A stretch of 20,172 nucleotides of DNA from Nitrospirota bacterium (GTDB taxonomy: Bacteria; Nitrospirota; JACRHJ01). The stretch covers positions 1 through 20,172 of the forward strand of contig JAJYGS010000089.1 of NCBI GenBank assembly GCA_021785055.1, given 5' to 3'. The position numbers and the translations under genes were made by a program. Each line of letters begins with the position of its first letter. Position 1 is the stretch's first letter. Below, piece by piece: positions 1 through 6,320 of the stretch. The notes below the pieces were generated by a model. The model saw only the letters and a program-made list of their open reading frames with translations. It was not told the origin of the DNA and did not search any database.

Positions 1-2041
1 GCCGGTACGCCTCCGAGAGGCGCTTCAATATCTCGTCCGAGATTCGCACGTCCTCGGTATAGTCGGACGCGGATACCCAAAGCCTCAGTATCTCGGCCCC
101 GTACTGGTCGATTACCTTCTGCGGCGCGATGACGTTGCCCTTGGATTTGGACATTTTTTTGCCCTTGCCGTCCATCGTGAAACCGTGGGTGAGAACGCTT
201 ATAAACGGCGCCTCGCCCACCGTGCCGACGGACGTAAGGAGAGAGCTCTGGAACCAGCCCCTGTGCTGGTCGCTGCCTTCGAGGTATAAGTCCGCGGGCC
301 ATCCAAGCTCAGGCCGCTTCTTCAATACCGCCGCCTGACTCACTCCGGAGTCGAACCAGACGTCGAGTATGTCGGACTCCTTTTTAAATTCCCCGCCGCC
401 GCACTTCGGGCATTTCGTCCCTCCCGGCAGGAGTTCGCTTGCGTCTTTTGTGAACCAAATATCCGCGCCGCCTTGTTCCATGAGATTCGCCACGTGTTCG
501 ACGATTTTTTCGTCCATCAGCCGCGCACCGCACCCGGCGCACTGGAATATCGTAATCGGCACGCCCCACGACCTCTGGCGGGATATGCACCAGTCCGGGC
601 GGCTCTCAATCATGCCCCGGATGCGGTCTATGCCCCACTCCGGAACCCATTTAATTTTATTTATATATTCCAGCGCTTTTTCGCGCAGGCCGTTCTTCTC
701 CATTGAGATGAACCACTGCTCCGTCGCGCGGAACAGCACCGGGTTCTTGCACCGCCAGCAGTGCGGATAGGAATGGGAAATCGGCTCCGCCGCCAAAAGC
801 GCGCAGACTTCGGTAAGCTTCTCTATTATTGCCTTATCCGCCTTGAATACATGTTGCCCCGCGAAAAACTTTACGTCTTCGGTAAACTTCCCTTTATCAT
901 CGACCGGTGTATATATGTCAAGTCCGTATCTCTGCCCTATCTCGAAATCCTCCTGCCCATGTCCCGGCGCGGTATGGACTATTCCCGTACCCGCCTCAAG
1001 AGTTACGTGCTCTCCCGTCAGCACGGGAGAGAGGCGGTCGAGAAACGGATGCCGGAAATTAATGCCTTCTAAATCTTTTCCTTTTAGCTCCAATAGTGTG
1101 GAAATTGCACTTGAATAATCATCAAGATCATATAAAGCGAGTGTTTTTTCTACGGCTTTTAATAATGATGGTATTAATTCAGAAGCAATTATCCAACACT
1201 CATTCTCCGCTATTTTGATTAGAGAATAATTATATTCCGGGTGCACAGACAGCGCGAGGTTCGCGGGCAATGTCCACGGAGTAGTTGTCCAAATTACGGC
1301 GTAAACCGGCAGGTCTCCGGCGGCGCCCTGAAGTTTTTTCAAAGTATCTTTTGCGTTAAAATTATTCTTCTCCGCCCAGTCCGCTAAGCTTCCGTCCAAT
1401 TCAAACTTCACATAAACGGATTTCGATGTATGGTCTGCGTATTCCACTTCCGCCTCGGCCAGGGCCGTGACGCAGGAAGCGCACCAGTGGATGGGTTTCT
1501 TGCCCTTGTATACCCCGCCGTTGCCCACGAACTTGCCGAACTCTCGGACGATTGCGGCCTCGTAGGCGTAGTTCATCGTGAGGTAGGGGTTATACCAGTC
1601 TCCGTTGACGCCGAGGCGGATGAATTCGTCCCTCTGTATCTCCACGAATTTCTTGGCGTATTCCCGGCAATGCCCGCGAAACTCGCCCGGCGGCATGGAG
1701 TCCTTTTTACCTTTTAAGTCCTTGTCCACCTGAAGCTCTATCGGCAGGCCGTGGCAGTCCCAGCCGGGGACGTAAGGGGCGTCGTATCCCTCCATCGTCT
1801 TGGCCTTCACGATTATGTCCTTCAATATCTTGTTCAGCGCGTGGCCGATGTGGATATGGCCGTTGGCGTAGGGCGGGCCGTCGTGGAGGATGAACTTCTC
1901 GCGTCCGGCGCCGCGCGTCCGGAGAAGCCCGTAGAGGTCTAACTCCTTCCAGAGCTTAAGGAAATCCATCTCCCTCGCGGAGAGGTTCGCCCGCATGGGG
2001 AAATCCGTCTTCGGGAGGTTCAATGTGTCTTTGTAGTCCAT
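1..2041 (-). CDS. ileS: Isoleucine--tRNA ligase, partial (3' end beyond window)
   Basis: Class I aminoacyl-tRNA synthetase charging tRNA-Ile in the cytoplasm. About 680 residues of an expected ~930-950 are present; the anticodon-binding C-terminus lies beyond position 1. Reading from the ATG at 2041 I see the HIGH signature (His64-Ile-Gly-His67, bases 1841-1852) and the CP1 editing-domain motifs TTPWTLPAN and GTGIVHTAPGHGQEDF. The QWFISM region and the KMSKS loop (Lys629 to Ser633, bases 143-157) follow. Paired CxxC motifs occur before the KMSKS loop. An AGGG Shine-Dalgarno sequence precedes the start and a near-consensus promoter lies further upstream. Bases ~1070-1235, inside the editing domain, are strikingly AT-rich compared with the rest of the gene. 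The gene stands alone and is divergent from the stress-protein gene. Confidence 0.97.
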   Translation of the reverse strand, partial: MDYKDTLNLPKTDFPMRANLSAREMDFLKLWKELDLYGLLRTRGAGREKFILHDGPPYANGHIHIGHALNKILKDIIVKAKTMEGYDAPYVPGWDCHGLPIELQVDKDLKGKKDSMPPGEFRGHCREYAKKFVEIQRDEFIRLGVNGDWYNPYLTMNYAYEAAIVREFGKFVGNGGVYKGKKPIHWCASCVTALAEAEVEYADHTSKSVYVKFELDGSLADWAEKNNFNAKDTLKKLQGAAGDLPVYAVIWTTTPWTLPANLALSVHPEYNYSLIKIAENECWIIASELIPSLLKAVEKTLALYDLDDYSSAISTLLELKGKDLEGINFRHPFLDRLSPVLTGEHVTLEAGTGIVHTAPGHGQEDFEIGQRYGLDIYTPVDDKGKFTEDVKFFAGQHVFKADKAIIEKLTEVCALLAAEPISHSYPHCWRCKNPVLFRATEQWFISMEKNGLREKALEYINKIKWVPEWGIDRIRGMIESRPDWCISRQRSWGVPITIFQCAGCGARLMDEKIVEHVANLMEQGGADIWFTKDASELLPGGTKCPKCGGGEFKKESDILDVWFDSGVSQAAVLKKRPELGWPADLYLEGSDQHRGWFQSSLLTSVGTVGEAPFISVLTHGFTMDGKGKKMSKSKGNVIAPQKVIDQYGAEILRLWVSASDYTEDVRISDEILKRLSEAYR

Positions 2042-2079
2042 TATTATCCCTGAATAAATAAGATTGTTTAGAATAGGGA

Positions 2080-2109
2080 ATCATATCACCAGTGGGCATT
2101 CGATGTCAA
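2080..2109 (-). promoter_or_regulatory. Sigma70-type promoter for ileS
   Basis: Read on the minus strand, TTGACA (2104-2109) is followed after 18 nt by TATGAT (2080-2085), about 39 nt upstream of the ileS ATG. Both hexamers are at or near consensus. The leader is too short for a T-box, and no T-box specifier structure was recognised. Confidence 0.7.
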
Positions 2110-2145
2110 GAATGCCATGATTTTACGTAATCTTACGATTTCCGC

Positions 2146-2174
2146 TTGACCGCGTGTCCGGTTCACTATATCTT
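2146..2174 (+). promoter_or_regulatory. Sigma70-type promoter for the stress protein/MFS pair
   Basis: TTGACC (2146-2151), a 17-nt spacer and TATCTT (2169-2174) lie about 70 nt upstream of the ATG at 2244. The 202-nt intergenic region 2042-2243 holds this promoter, the divergent ileS promoter and a strong Shine-Dalgarno AAGGAGG at 2232-2238. I saw nothing else in it. Confidence 0.55.
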
Positions 2175-2243
2175 TTAAATTAGGTAAGCAGGCCAGTGAG
2201 AGGACGAATAACCCAGTAACCCGTTTTTAAAAAGGAGGACGGA

Positions 2244-2675
2244 ATGTACAAAAAGGTGCTTGTCGCATACGACGGCTCGGATAAGGCCCACGACGCTTTC
2301 AATTTCGCGCTGGAGATGGCAGTCAACTGCCCGGACTCGTCCACAAAACTGGTCGTCGTTTCCGTGGCGCAGATGCCGGAGCCGATGGATTATGTCGAGA
2401 TGAACCCCGGCGCCATAATCGACGGCATCACCAGGTACTACGAAGACCTCTTCAAAGGCCTCAAGGCCGAGGCGGAGAAGAAGGGAGTCAATATCGATAC
2501 TAAGGTAATCGTCGGGCATCCAGCCGATATGATTGTAAAATATGCGCAGGAAAAGGCTGCGACATGAATTGTGATAGGTCATCGGGGCAGGTCCAAGGTC
2601 GCCGACTGGCTTCTCGGTTCGGTATCGAGGAGGGTGGCTTCCTACTCGCACTGCTCCGTTACAATCGTAAAATAG
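2244..2675 (+). pseudogene. Universal stress protein (UspA family) with in-frame TGA
   Basis: UspA-fold nucleotide-binding stress protein. The first 107 residues begin with the family N-terminus (MYKKVLVAYDGS) and include the helix and strand region ending IVGHPADMIVKYA. They stop at TGA 2565-2567. Translation in the same frame past that TGA gives the rest of the family C-terminus, including the ATP-binding GxxG(9x)GS-type motif (IVIGHRGRSK, then LLGSVS), and ends at TAG 2673-2675. Total length would be 143 codons plus stop, normal for single-domain USPs. A strong AAGGAGG precedes the ATG. Where the TGA lies, USPs usually read Asp-Leu/Met-Ile-Val; here it is Thr-stop-Ile-Val. The MFS gene starts 3 nt after the TAG. 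The gene may be a true nonsense mutant, a pair of compensating indels, a sequencing or assembly error, or a recoded TGA. Confidence 0.8.
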
Positions 2676-2678
2676 TTC

Positions 2679-3896
2679 GTGAAGAAGCTCGGCCTGGACC
2701 GGAACATATACGTGGCGGGGATTGTCAGCCTCCTCATGGATATTTCGAGCGAGATGATTTATCCCCTGATGCCGCTTTTTCTCTCCAGCGTCCTTGGCGC
2801 AAGCAAGGAGTTAATCGGCCTCATCGAAGGCGTCGCCGAGTCCACGGCGAGCATCGTCAAGATATTCTCCGGCTGGTTGTCCGACAAGGTCGGCAAGCGC
2901 AAGGGCCTTACGGCGGGGGGTTACGGTTTCTCCACCCTGAGCCGGCCAATCTTAGCGCTCGCGACGGGCTGGCACATGGCGCTGATTGCCAGGTTCCTCG
3001 ACCGTGTCGGCAAGGGCGTGCGCACCGCGCCCAGGGACGCAATAATCGCCGAATCGACGGAACCCGACAGATACGGCGCGGCCTTCGGCTTCCACCGCGC
3101 GATGGATACCGTGGGCGCGGTAATCGGCCCGGCTACGGCTTTCTTCATGCTGAGGGCCTTCTCCGGCAACTTCCGCAATGTCTTCTGGGTCTCGATGATA
3201 CCGGGGGCGCTCGCGGTAATCACAATCCTCCTCTTTATCCGTGAAACCGCGGGTAAGCAGGCTGGCGGCCGGCAGAAAACCGCGGTTTCCGGGCAGGGGT
3301 CTTCCGGCCCGAAATTATCCTGGGGAAAGCTGTCAGGCCGGTTCAGGTTCTTCGTCATAATCGCCGCGGTATTCTCCGCGGGCAACTCCAGCGACGCTTT
3401 CCTTATCCTGCGCGCCAGGCAGGCGGGAATAAGCTCCGCGATAATCCCGCTTTTATACATGATGTTCAATACGATTTATTCGCTTGTATCCCTGCCGGCC
3501 GGGATTGCGGCGGACAAATTCGGCAGGAAGCGCATGATACTGGCGGGGTTTATTATTTTCTCGGCTGTCTATTTCGGGTTCGCGAGATTCGCGAGCGTCC
3601 GGAGCGTATGGTATTTGTTCGGCGCATACGGCATTTTCATGGGCCTGACGGAGGGCATACAGAAGGCGTACATAGCCGAGGTCCTGCCGCAGGAATTCAA
3701 GGCGACGGCATTCGGGATATACAACATGATGGTGGGCCTTGCGCTTCTCCCGGCGAGCATAATCGGCGGCTGGCTCTGGGACCACGTCTCGCCCGCAGCG
3801 ACGTTCTACTACGGTTCGGTCATGGCGCTAATCTCCGCCGGGCTGTTTGTCGTATATATAATTATTTATGGTCAGGAGAACGGGGGAAAGGTTTGA
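2679..3896 (+). CDS. MFS transporter, MJ1317-like efflux family
   Basis: Inner-membrane major facilitator superfamily permease of 405 aa, the usual ~400-aa size with about 12 hydrophobic helices. MFS motif A occurs in both halves: GWLSDKVGKRKG after helix 2 and GIAADKFGRKRM after helix 8. The cytoplasmic stretch DRVGKGVRTAPRDA, followed by the AMDTVGAVIGP helix, is typical of the MJ1317-like subfamily. A hydrophilic loop (~190-215) separates the halves. Substrate cannot be deduced; drug or metabolite export is the usual annotation. The start is a GTG 3 nt after the stress-protein stop, with no Shine-Dalgarno just upstream, so translation probably depends on ribosomes finishing the USP frame. 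That makes the USP's internal TGA relevant to this gene's expression. Confidence 0.9.
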   Translation: MKKLGLDRNIYVAGIVSLLMDISSEMIYPLMPLFLSSVLGASKELIGLIEGVAESTASIVKIFSGWLSDKVGKRKGLTAGGYGFSTLSRPILALATGWHMALIARFLDRVGKGVRTAPRDAIIAESTEPDRYGAAFGFHRAMDTVGAVIGPATAFFMLRAFSGNFRNVFWVSMIPGALAVITILLFIRETAGKQAGGRQKTAVSGQGSSGPKLSWGKLSGRFRFFVIIAAVFSAGNSSDAFLILRARQAGISSAIIPLLYMMFNTIYSLVSLPAGIAADKFGRKRMILAGFIIFSAVYFGFARFASVRSVWYLFGAYGIFMGLTEGIQKAYIAEVLPQEFKATAFGIYNMMVGLALLPASIIGGWLWDHVSPAATFYYGSVMALISAGLFVVYIIIYGQENGGKV

Positions 3897-3897
3897 A

Positions 3898-3919
3898 GGG
3901 CCGACGCATTGGTCGGCCC
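3898..3919. terminator. Hairpin between convergent MFS and folD genes
   Basis: GGGCCGAC (3898-3905) and GTCGGCCC (3912-3919) are perfect 8-bp arms with a 6-nt loop, directly after the MFS stop and 21 nt beyond the folD stop. Neither strand has a proper U-tract, so it may stop transcription weakly or protect 3' ends. Confidence 0.5.
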
Positions 3920-3940
3920 CGCAATCCTCTTTCCCCCAGG

Positions 3941-4855
3941 CTATCCTATCCCGTGCTGTATCTTGCAGGCGCGGAGGGCGTTCTTCATAAGCATCATGTT
4001 CGTTACGGAGCCTACGCCGCCGGGGACGGGTGAGATGGCGCCTGCCGCCTCCTTCACGTTCTCGAAGTCCACGTCGCCGACGGTCTTCGTCTTGGGTTTT
4101 CCCTTGTCGTTCAGTACCGGCTTGCCCTCGGCGTCAAGGACGTTCACGCGGTTGATGCCAACGTCTATGACAATCGCGCCGGGCTTGACCATGTCCTTCG
4201 TAACGAGCCCGGCCTTGCCCGCCGCGACGATGAGTATGTCCGCGCCCAGTGTATGTTTTTTCGTGTTGCCCTTCTGGGAGGTGAAGATGTGGACGTTGGA
4301 AGTCGTCGCGTTTCTGTTCAGAGCGATGAGCATCGCGGGTTTGCCGACGATGTTGCTATGTCCTACGACGACTATCTCAGCGCCGGTGAAGTCCACTCCC
4401 AGCCTGTCGAGCATCTCTATGCAGGCCGCCGGGGTCGCAGGCGGGAACGTCGGCTCTCCCAGGGCCAGCTTGCCCATGTTGGACGGATGGAAGCAGTCTA
4501 TGTCCTTGTTCACGTCTATCGAGTTTATTATTGCGGAGTCGCTAATCTGGGCAGGGAACGGCCTGAGCGGGAGTATCCCCGAGACGGACTTATCCGCGTT
4601 CAGTTTGTTTACCTCCTCGACTACCTGGGCCTCAGTCGAGCTCTCCGGCGGATTGCAGTTCACATACGCAAATCCGACCTCCGCGCAATTTTTTTCCACC
4701 TGGCCGCGGTACATCTTCGCGCCGTAGTTGTCTCCGACGAGAAGCGTCGCGATTCCCGGCGTTATGCCCTTCGCCTTCAGGGCCTCCACCTCCTTTATTA
4801 TCTCCTTCTTTATCTCTTCGCCTATTTTGTTCCCGTCGATGATTGTTGCAGACAT
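3941..4855 (-). CDS. folD: FolD-family methylenetetrahydrofolate dehydrogenase lacking cyclohydrolase residues
   Basis: Cytoplasmic NAD(P)-dependent oxidation of 5,10-methylene-THF (and reverse) in one-carbon metabolism; 304 aa, near normal. Conserved family blocks include Asp120 in the KDID segment, the dinucleotide-binding VVVGHSNIVGKP (162-173), the ADILIVAAGKAG stretch, IDVGINR and the C-terminal PVPGGVGSVT signature. The FolD active-site Tyr is Tyr49, but the position four residues later, Lys in E. coli and human enzymes, is Val53. The catalytic Gln of the VQLPLP motif is Leu97 (ILPLRPFP here). In human MTHFD1 those Lys and Gln residues serve the cyclohydrolase reaction. I therefore infer a dehydrogenase-only enzyme, with the cyclohydrolase supplied by FchA just upstream. 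A strong AGGGAGG precedes the ATG. Insertions relative to E. coli occur near 190-202 and 240-258. Confidence 0.93.
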   Translation of the reverse strand: MSATIIDGNKIGEEIKKEIIKEVEALKAKGITPGIATLLVGDNYGAKMYRGQVEKNCAEVGFAYVNCNPPESSTEAQVVEEVNKLNADKSVSGILPLRPFPAQISDSAIINSIDVNKDIDCFHPSNMGKLALGEPTFPPATPAACIEMLDRLGVDFTGAEIVVVGHSNIVGKPAMLIALNRNATTSNVHIFTSQKGNTKKHTLGADILIVAAGKAGLVTKDMVKPGAIVIDVGINRVNVLDAEGKPVLNDKGKPKTKTVGDVDFENVKEAAGAISPVPGGVGSVTNMMLMKNALRACKIQHGIG

Positions 4856-4893
4856 ATTAGCCTCCCTTTAAGTTTGTAAACCCTCACCCCCTG

Positions 4894-4918
4894 CCCCTCT
4901 CCCGAAATGGGCGAGGGG
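4894..4918. repeat. Short imperfect palindrome between fchA and folD
   Basis: CCCCTC, one mismatch, CCC, loop GAAAT, GGG, one mismatch, GAGGGG form a 9-bp imperfect hairpin at 4894-4918. The C-rich lead-in (from ~4880) resembles the CCCTCACCC/GGGAGAGGG type of dispersed intergenic repeat common in many bacterial genomes. Copy number cannot be judged from one copy. Confidence 0.5.
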
Positions 4919-4930
4919 TTAAGGAAAATC

Positions 4931-4955
4931 GTCATTCATGCGAAAGCGGGAATCC
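4931..4955. repeat. Fragment of a dispersed GTCATTCccGCGAAAGCGGGAATCCAG-type repeat
   Basis: Bases 4931-4955 match, with small differences, the widespread intergenic repeat written GTCATTCccGCGAAAGCGGGAATCC, known from many proteobacterial and related genomes. It lies 8 nt downstream of the fchA stop codon in transcription order. The match is from memory of the motif, not from a search. Confidence 0.55.
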
Positions 4956-4962
4956 AGCGACC

Positions 4963-5589
4963 TTATCCTATCTTCTCGTAAGTAATTCTTGCTACTTTCT
5001 CTTTTAGTTCTCCCGCTTCCCTCACCATCGCCTGCATGGCGTCCCATTTCTCTTTTACATATTCCGCGTCTTTTATCGACACCAGGTTAATCCGCACGTT
5101 CATGGCGGCGGCATTCACTGCGGCGTCGGCGAAAAGCGCCGCGACGCCGGCGTCGGATACCGCGCCCTTGTTCCCTTTCTCGCCCGCCGGGACGGTCAGC
5201 CTCGCCACCTCAAGCGCCCGAAGACCTATCGCAAACGGCACCTCCGTCGCGGCCTTTAAGCCCTCCTGTATTTTCTCGTCGCGTGCGGCTTTCTGTTCGT
5301 CTGTGTCCTTCGGCATCCTGTATGCCGCAGACGCCGCCGCAAATGCCTCCGTATCCTCCTGGAGAAGCCGCATAAGCTCCGCACGGAGCCGCTCGGACTC
5401 GTCCTTTATCCCCTCTATATCGTCCTGGACGCCGGCGTATTTCTCCTTTCCGAGCGTGAGGTAACATACCATCCCCACAAGAGCCGCCGCCTCCGAGCCG
5501 ACAAGCGCAGCCGCGCTTCCGCCGCCCGGTTCCGGGGATTTGGATGACAGCTTGTCCAGGAAATGCCGCATAGGCTGGTCTACATACAT
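4963..5589 (-). CDS. fchA: Methenyltetrahydrofolate cyclohydrolase / formiminotransferase-cyclodeaminase family protein
   Basis: Cyclodeaminase/cyclohydrolase family (FTCD C-terminal domain), converting 5,10-methenyl-THF and 10-formyl-THF, or deaminating formimino-THF. The 208-aa protein has the family N-terminal glycine motif SPEPGGGSAAAL (residues 18-29), the DTEAF segment near 79, and the block GAVSDAGVAALFADAAVNAA (142-161) followed by NVRINL. I chose the ATG at 5589 because GAGGTG lies just ahead of it and the protein then has the usual length. The open frame extends 24 codons further upstream, but those codons are repeat-derived sequence containing an inverted repeat. The gene precedes folD by ~107 nt in the same direction. 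With FolD missing cyclohydrolase residues, this is probably the working cyclohydrolase. No formiminotransferase or histidine-degradation gene is in view. Confidence 0.9.
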   Translation of the reverse strand: MYVDQPMRHFLDKLSSKSPEPGGGSAAALVGSEAAALVGMVCYLTLGKEKYAGVQDDIEGIKDESERLRAELMRLLQEDTEAFAAASAAYRMPKDTDEQKAARDEKIQEGLKAATEVPFAIGLRALEVARLTVPAGEKGNKGAVSDAGVAALFADAAVNAAAMNVRINLVSIKDAEYVKEKWDAMQAMVREAGELKEKVARITYEKIG

Positions 5590-5619
5590 TTTCACCTCAA
5601 TATGTCCGGCTTTCTTTTG

Positions 5620-5651
5620 GTTACATTTCTTCCACTCGAAAGAAATGTAAC
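5620..5651. repeat. Perfect 12-bp inverted repeat at the fchA transcription start
   Basis: GTTACATTTCTT (5620-5631) and AAGAAATGTAAC (5640-5651) are exact inverted arms with an 8-nt spacer. The right arm abuts the predicted -10 of the fchA promoter. The adjoining TTTCTTTTGG on the left is part of a dispersed-repeat-like sequence that, when translated, gives the familiar SNQKKA-type peptide (here CNQKKA). It may be an operator, a leader hairpin or just a repeat. Confidence 0.65.
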
Positions 5652-5680
5652 TTATTAGCACAAACGTTTTCCACGGTCAA
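5652..5680 (-). promoter_or_regulatory. Sigma70-type promoter for fchA-folD
   Basis: On the minus strand, TTGACC (5675-5680), a 17-nt spacer and TAATAA (5652-5657) lie about 60 nt upstream of the fchA ATG at 5589. The expected start of transcription falls inside the 12-bp inverted repeat. Confidence 0.6.
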
Positions 5681-5746
5681 GACTAATTTGACAGCAGCCT
5701 GCTGCCATGATAATAATATTTAAAAGCGGTAGAGCGGTGATTTTCC

Positions 5747-5774
5747 TTGACTATTTCATAGGATTAGGTATATT
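5747..5774 (+). promoter_or_regulatory. Candidate promoter for the small exported protein gene
   Basis: TTGACT (5747-5752), a 16-nt spacer and TATATT (5769-5774; an alternative -10 TATTTA sits 2 nt on with an 18-nt spacer). The GTG start follows at 5819, preceded by GGAGG at 5809-5813. Confidence 0.5.
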
Positions 5775-5818
5775 TATGGCCATAAATTTACGTTCCAGGA
5801 GACCTCCCGGAGGCCTGT

Positions 5819-6286
5819 GTGTATTATAAATTTTTGCTCCCTGCGATGCTTTTCATAGTCTTTTTTGCGTCCCCCGCTTTCGGACAGCAGAGGTTCTGTG
5901 TCATAACCCTTAAAAACGGGAACACGATAGAGGCCAACTCCTGCCATGAAAAGGGGCACAGGGTATACCTGAAATTCGCGCTCGGCGAGGCGTCTTTCGA
6001 CCTCTCCGAGGTAAAATCCATAACCGGAGGATCCGGCAGTTCTAATTTATTCCAGGACAAGGGGAAATACCAGCCGCCAAGCCCTGAGGAAGAGGCGAGC
6101 TCCGCCGAGCCGGACTATGCGATGGACCCGGCGCAGGCGAAAAAGGAAAAGAAATTCGACGACTTCTTTGACAAATACTGGCAGGCGGATTCGGCCACGC
6201 AGGCCAAGATGGACAAGAAGATGGACAAGGTCTTCGACGATTATTTCAATACGTCGGAACAACCTGGTAAATCGCAGGATAAATAA
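5819..6286 (+). CDS. Small exported protein with signal peptide, function unknown
   Basis: 155-aa protein with a clear signal peptide: Lys4, a hydrophobic core 5-17, and a likely signal peptidase I site after Ala20-Phe21-Gly22. The mature N-terminal part (about 23-70) has the pattern V-x-L-K-N-G-N-T-I-E, then RVYLKF and SEVKSI. This is a short beta-rich module seen in many hypothetical exported proteins of Deltaproteobacteria-like genomes. The rest is charged and low-complexity: a Pro/Glu-rich stretch (~82-102), then a Lys/Asp-rich region with two similar DDFFDKYW and DDYFNTS-like segments. The GTG start is supported by GGAGG five bases upstream; an alternative start would cut into the signal peptide. 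It is convergent with the PBP1A gene. Periplasmic location is inferred; no function is assigned. Confidence 0.75.
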   Translation: MYYKFLLPAMLFIVFFASPAFGQQRFCVITLKNGNTIEANSCHEKGHRVYLKFALGEASFDLSEVKSITGGSGSSNLFQDKGKYQPPSPEEEASSAEPDYAMDPAQAKKEKKFDDFFDKYWQADSATQAKMDKKMDKVFDDYFNTSEQPGKSQDK

Positions 6287-6320
6287 CCCGCCCCGCCAAC
6301 CAACGCAAATCTGCTATTTT

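Noticed and set aside
2042..2243. T-box riboswitch or tRNA in the ileS/usp intergenic region
   Set aside because: The ileS leader from its predicted promoter is only about 30 nt, and no tRNA-like or specifier structure is visible.
2565..2625. Selenocysteine insertion (SECIS) at the USP TGA
   Set aside because: Downstream bases include GCAGGTC, reminiscent of the E. coli fdhF loop, but I could pair only about four base pairs of stem and the position does not usually carry a redox residue in USPs. Kept only as a minor alternative.
2564..3244. 226-codon plus-strand frame starting at the ATG overlapping the USP TGA
   Set aside because: It is an out-of-frame shadow of the USP tail and the MFS gene with an Arg/Gly-rich composition and no family features.
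4894..4955. CRISPR-like or mobile-element end
   Set aside because: The repeats are single copies of different types with no spacers, transposase or target duplication in view.
5589..5661. A 24-residue N-terminal extension of FchA from an upstream ATG
   Set aside because: It is made of inverted-repeat and dispersed-repeat-like sequence, includes the predicted transcription start, and the downstream ATG has a proper Shine-Dalgarno and family-length product.
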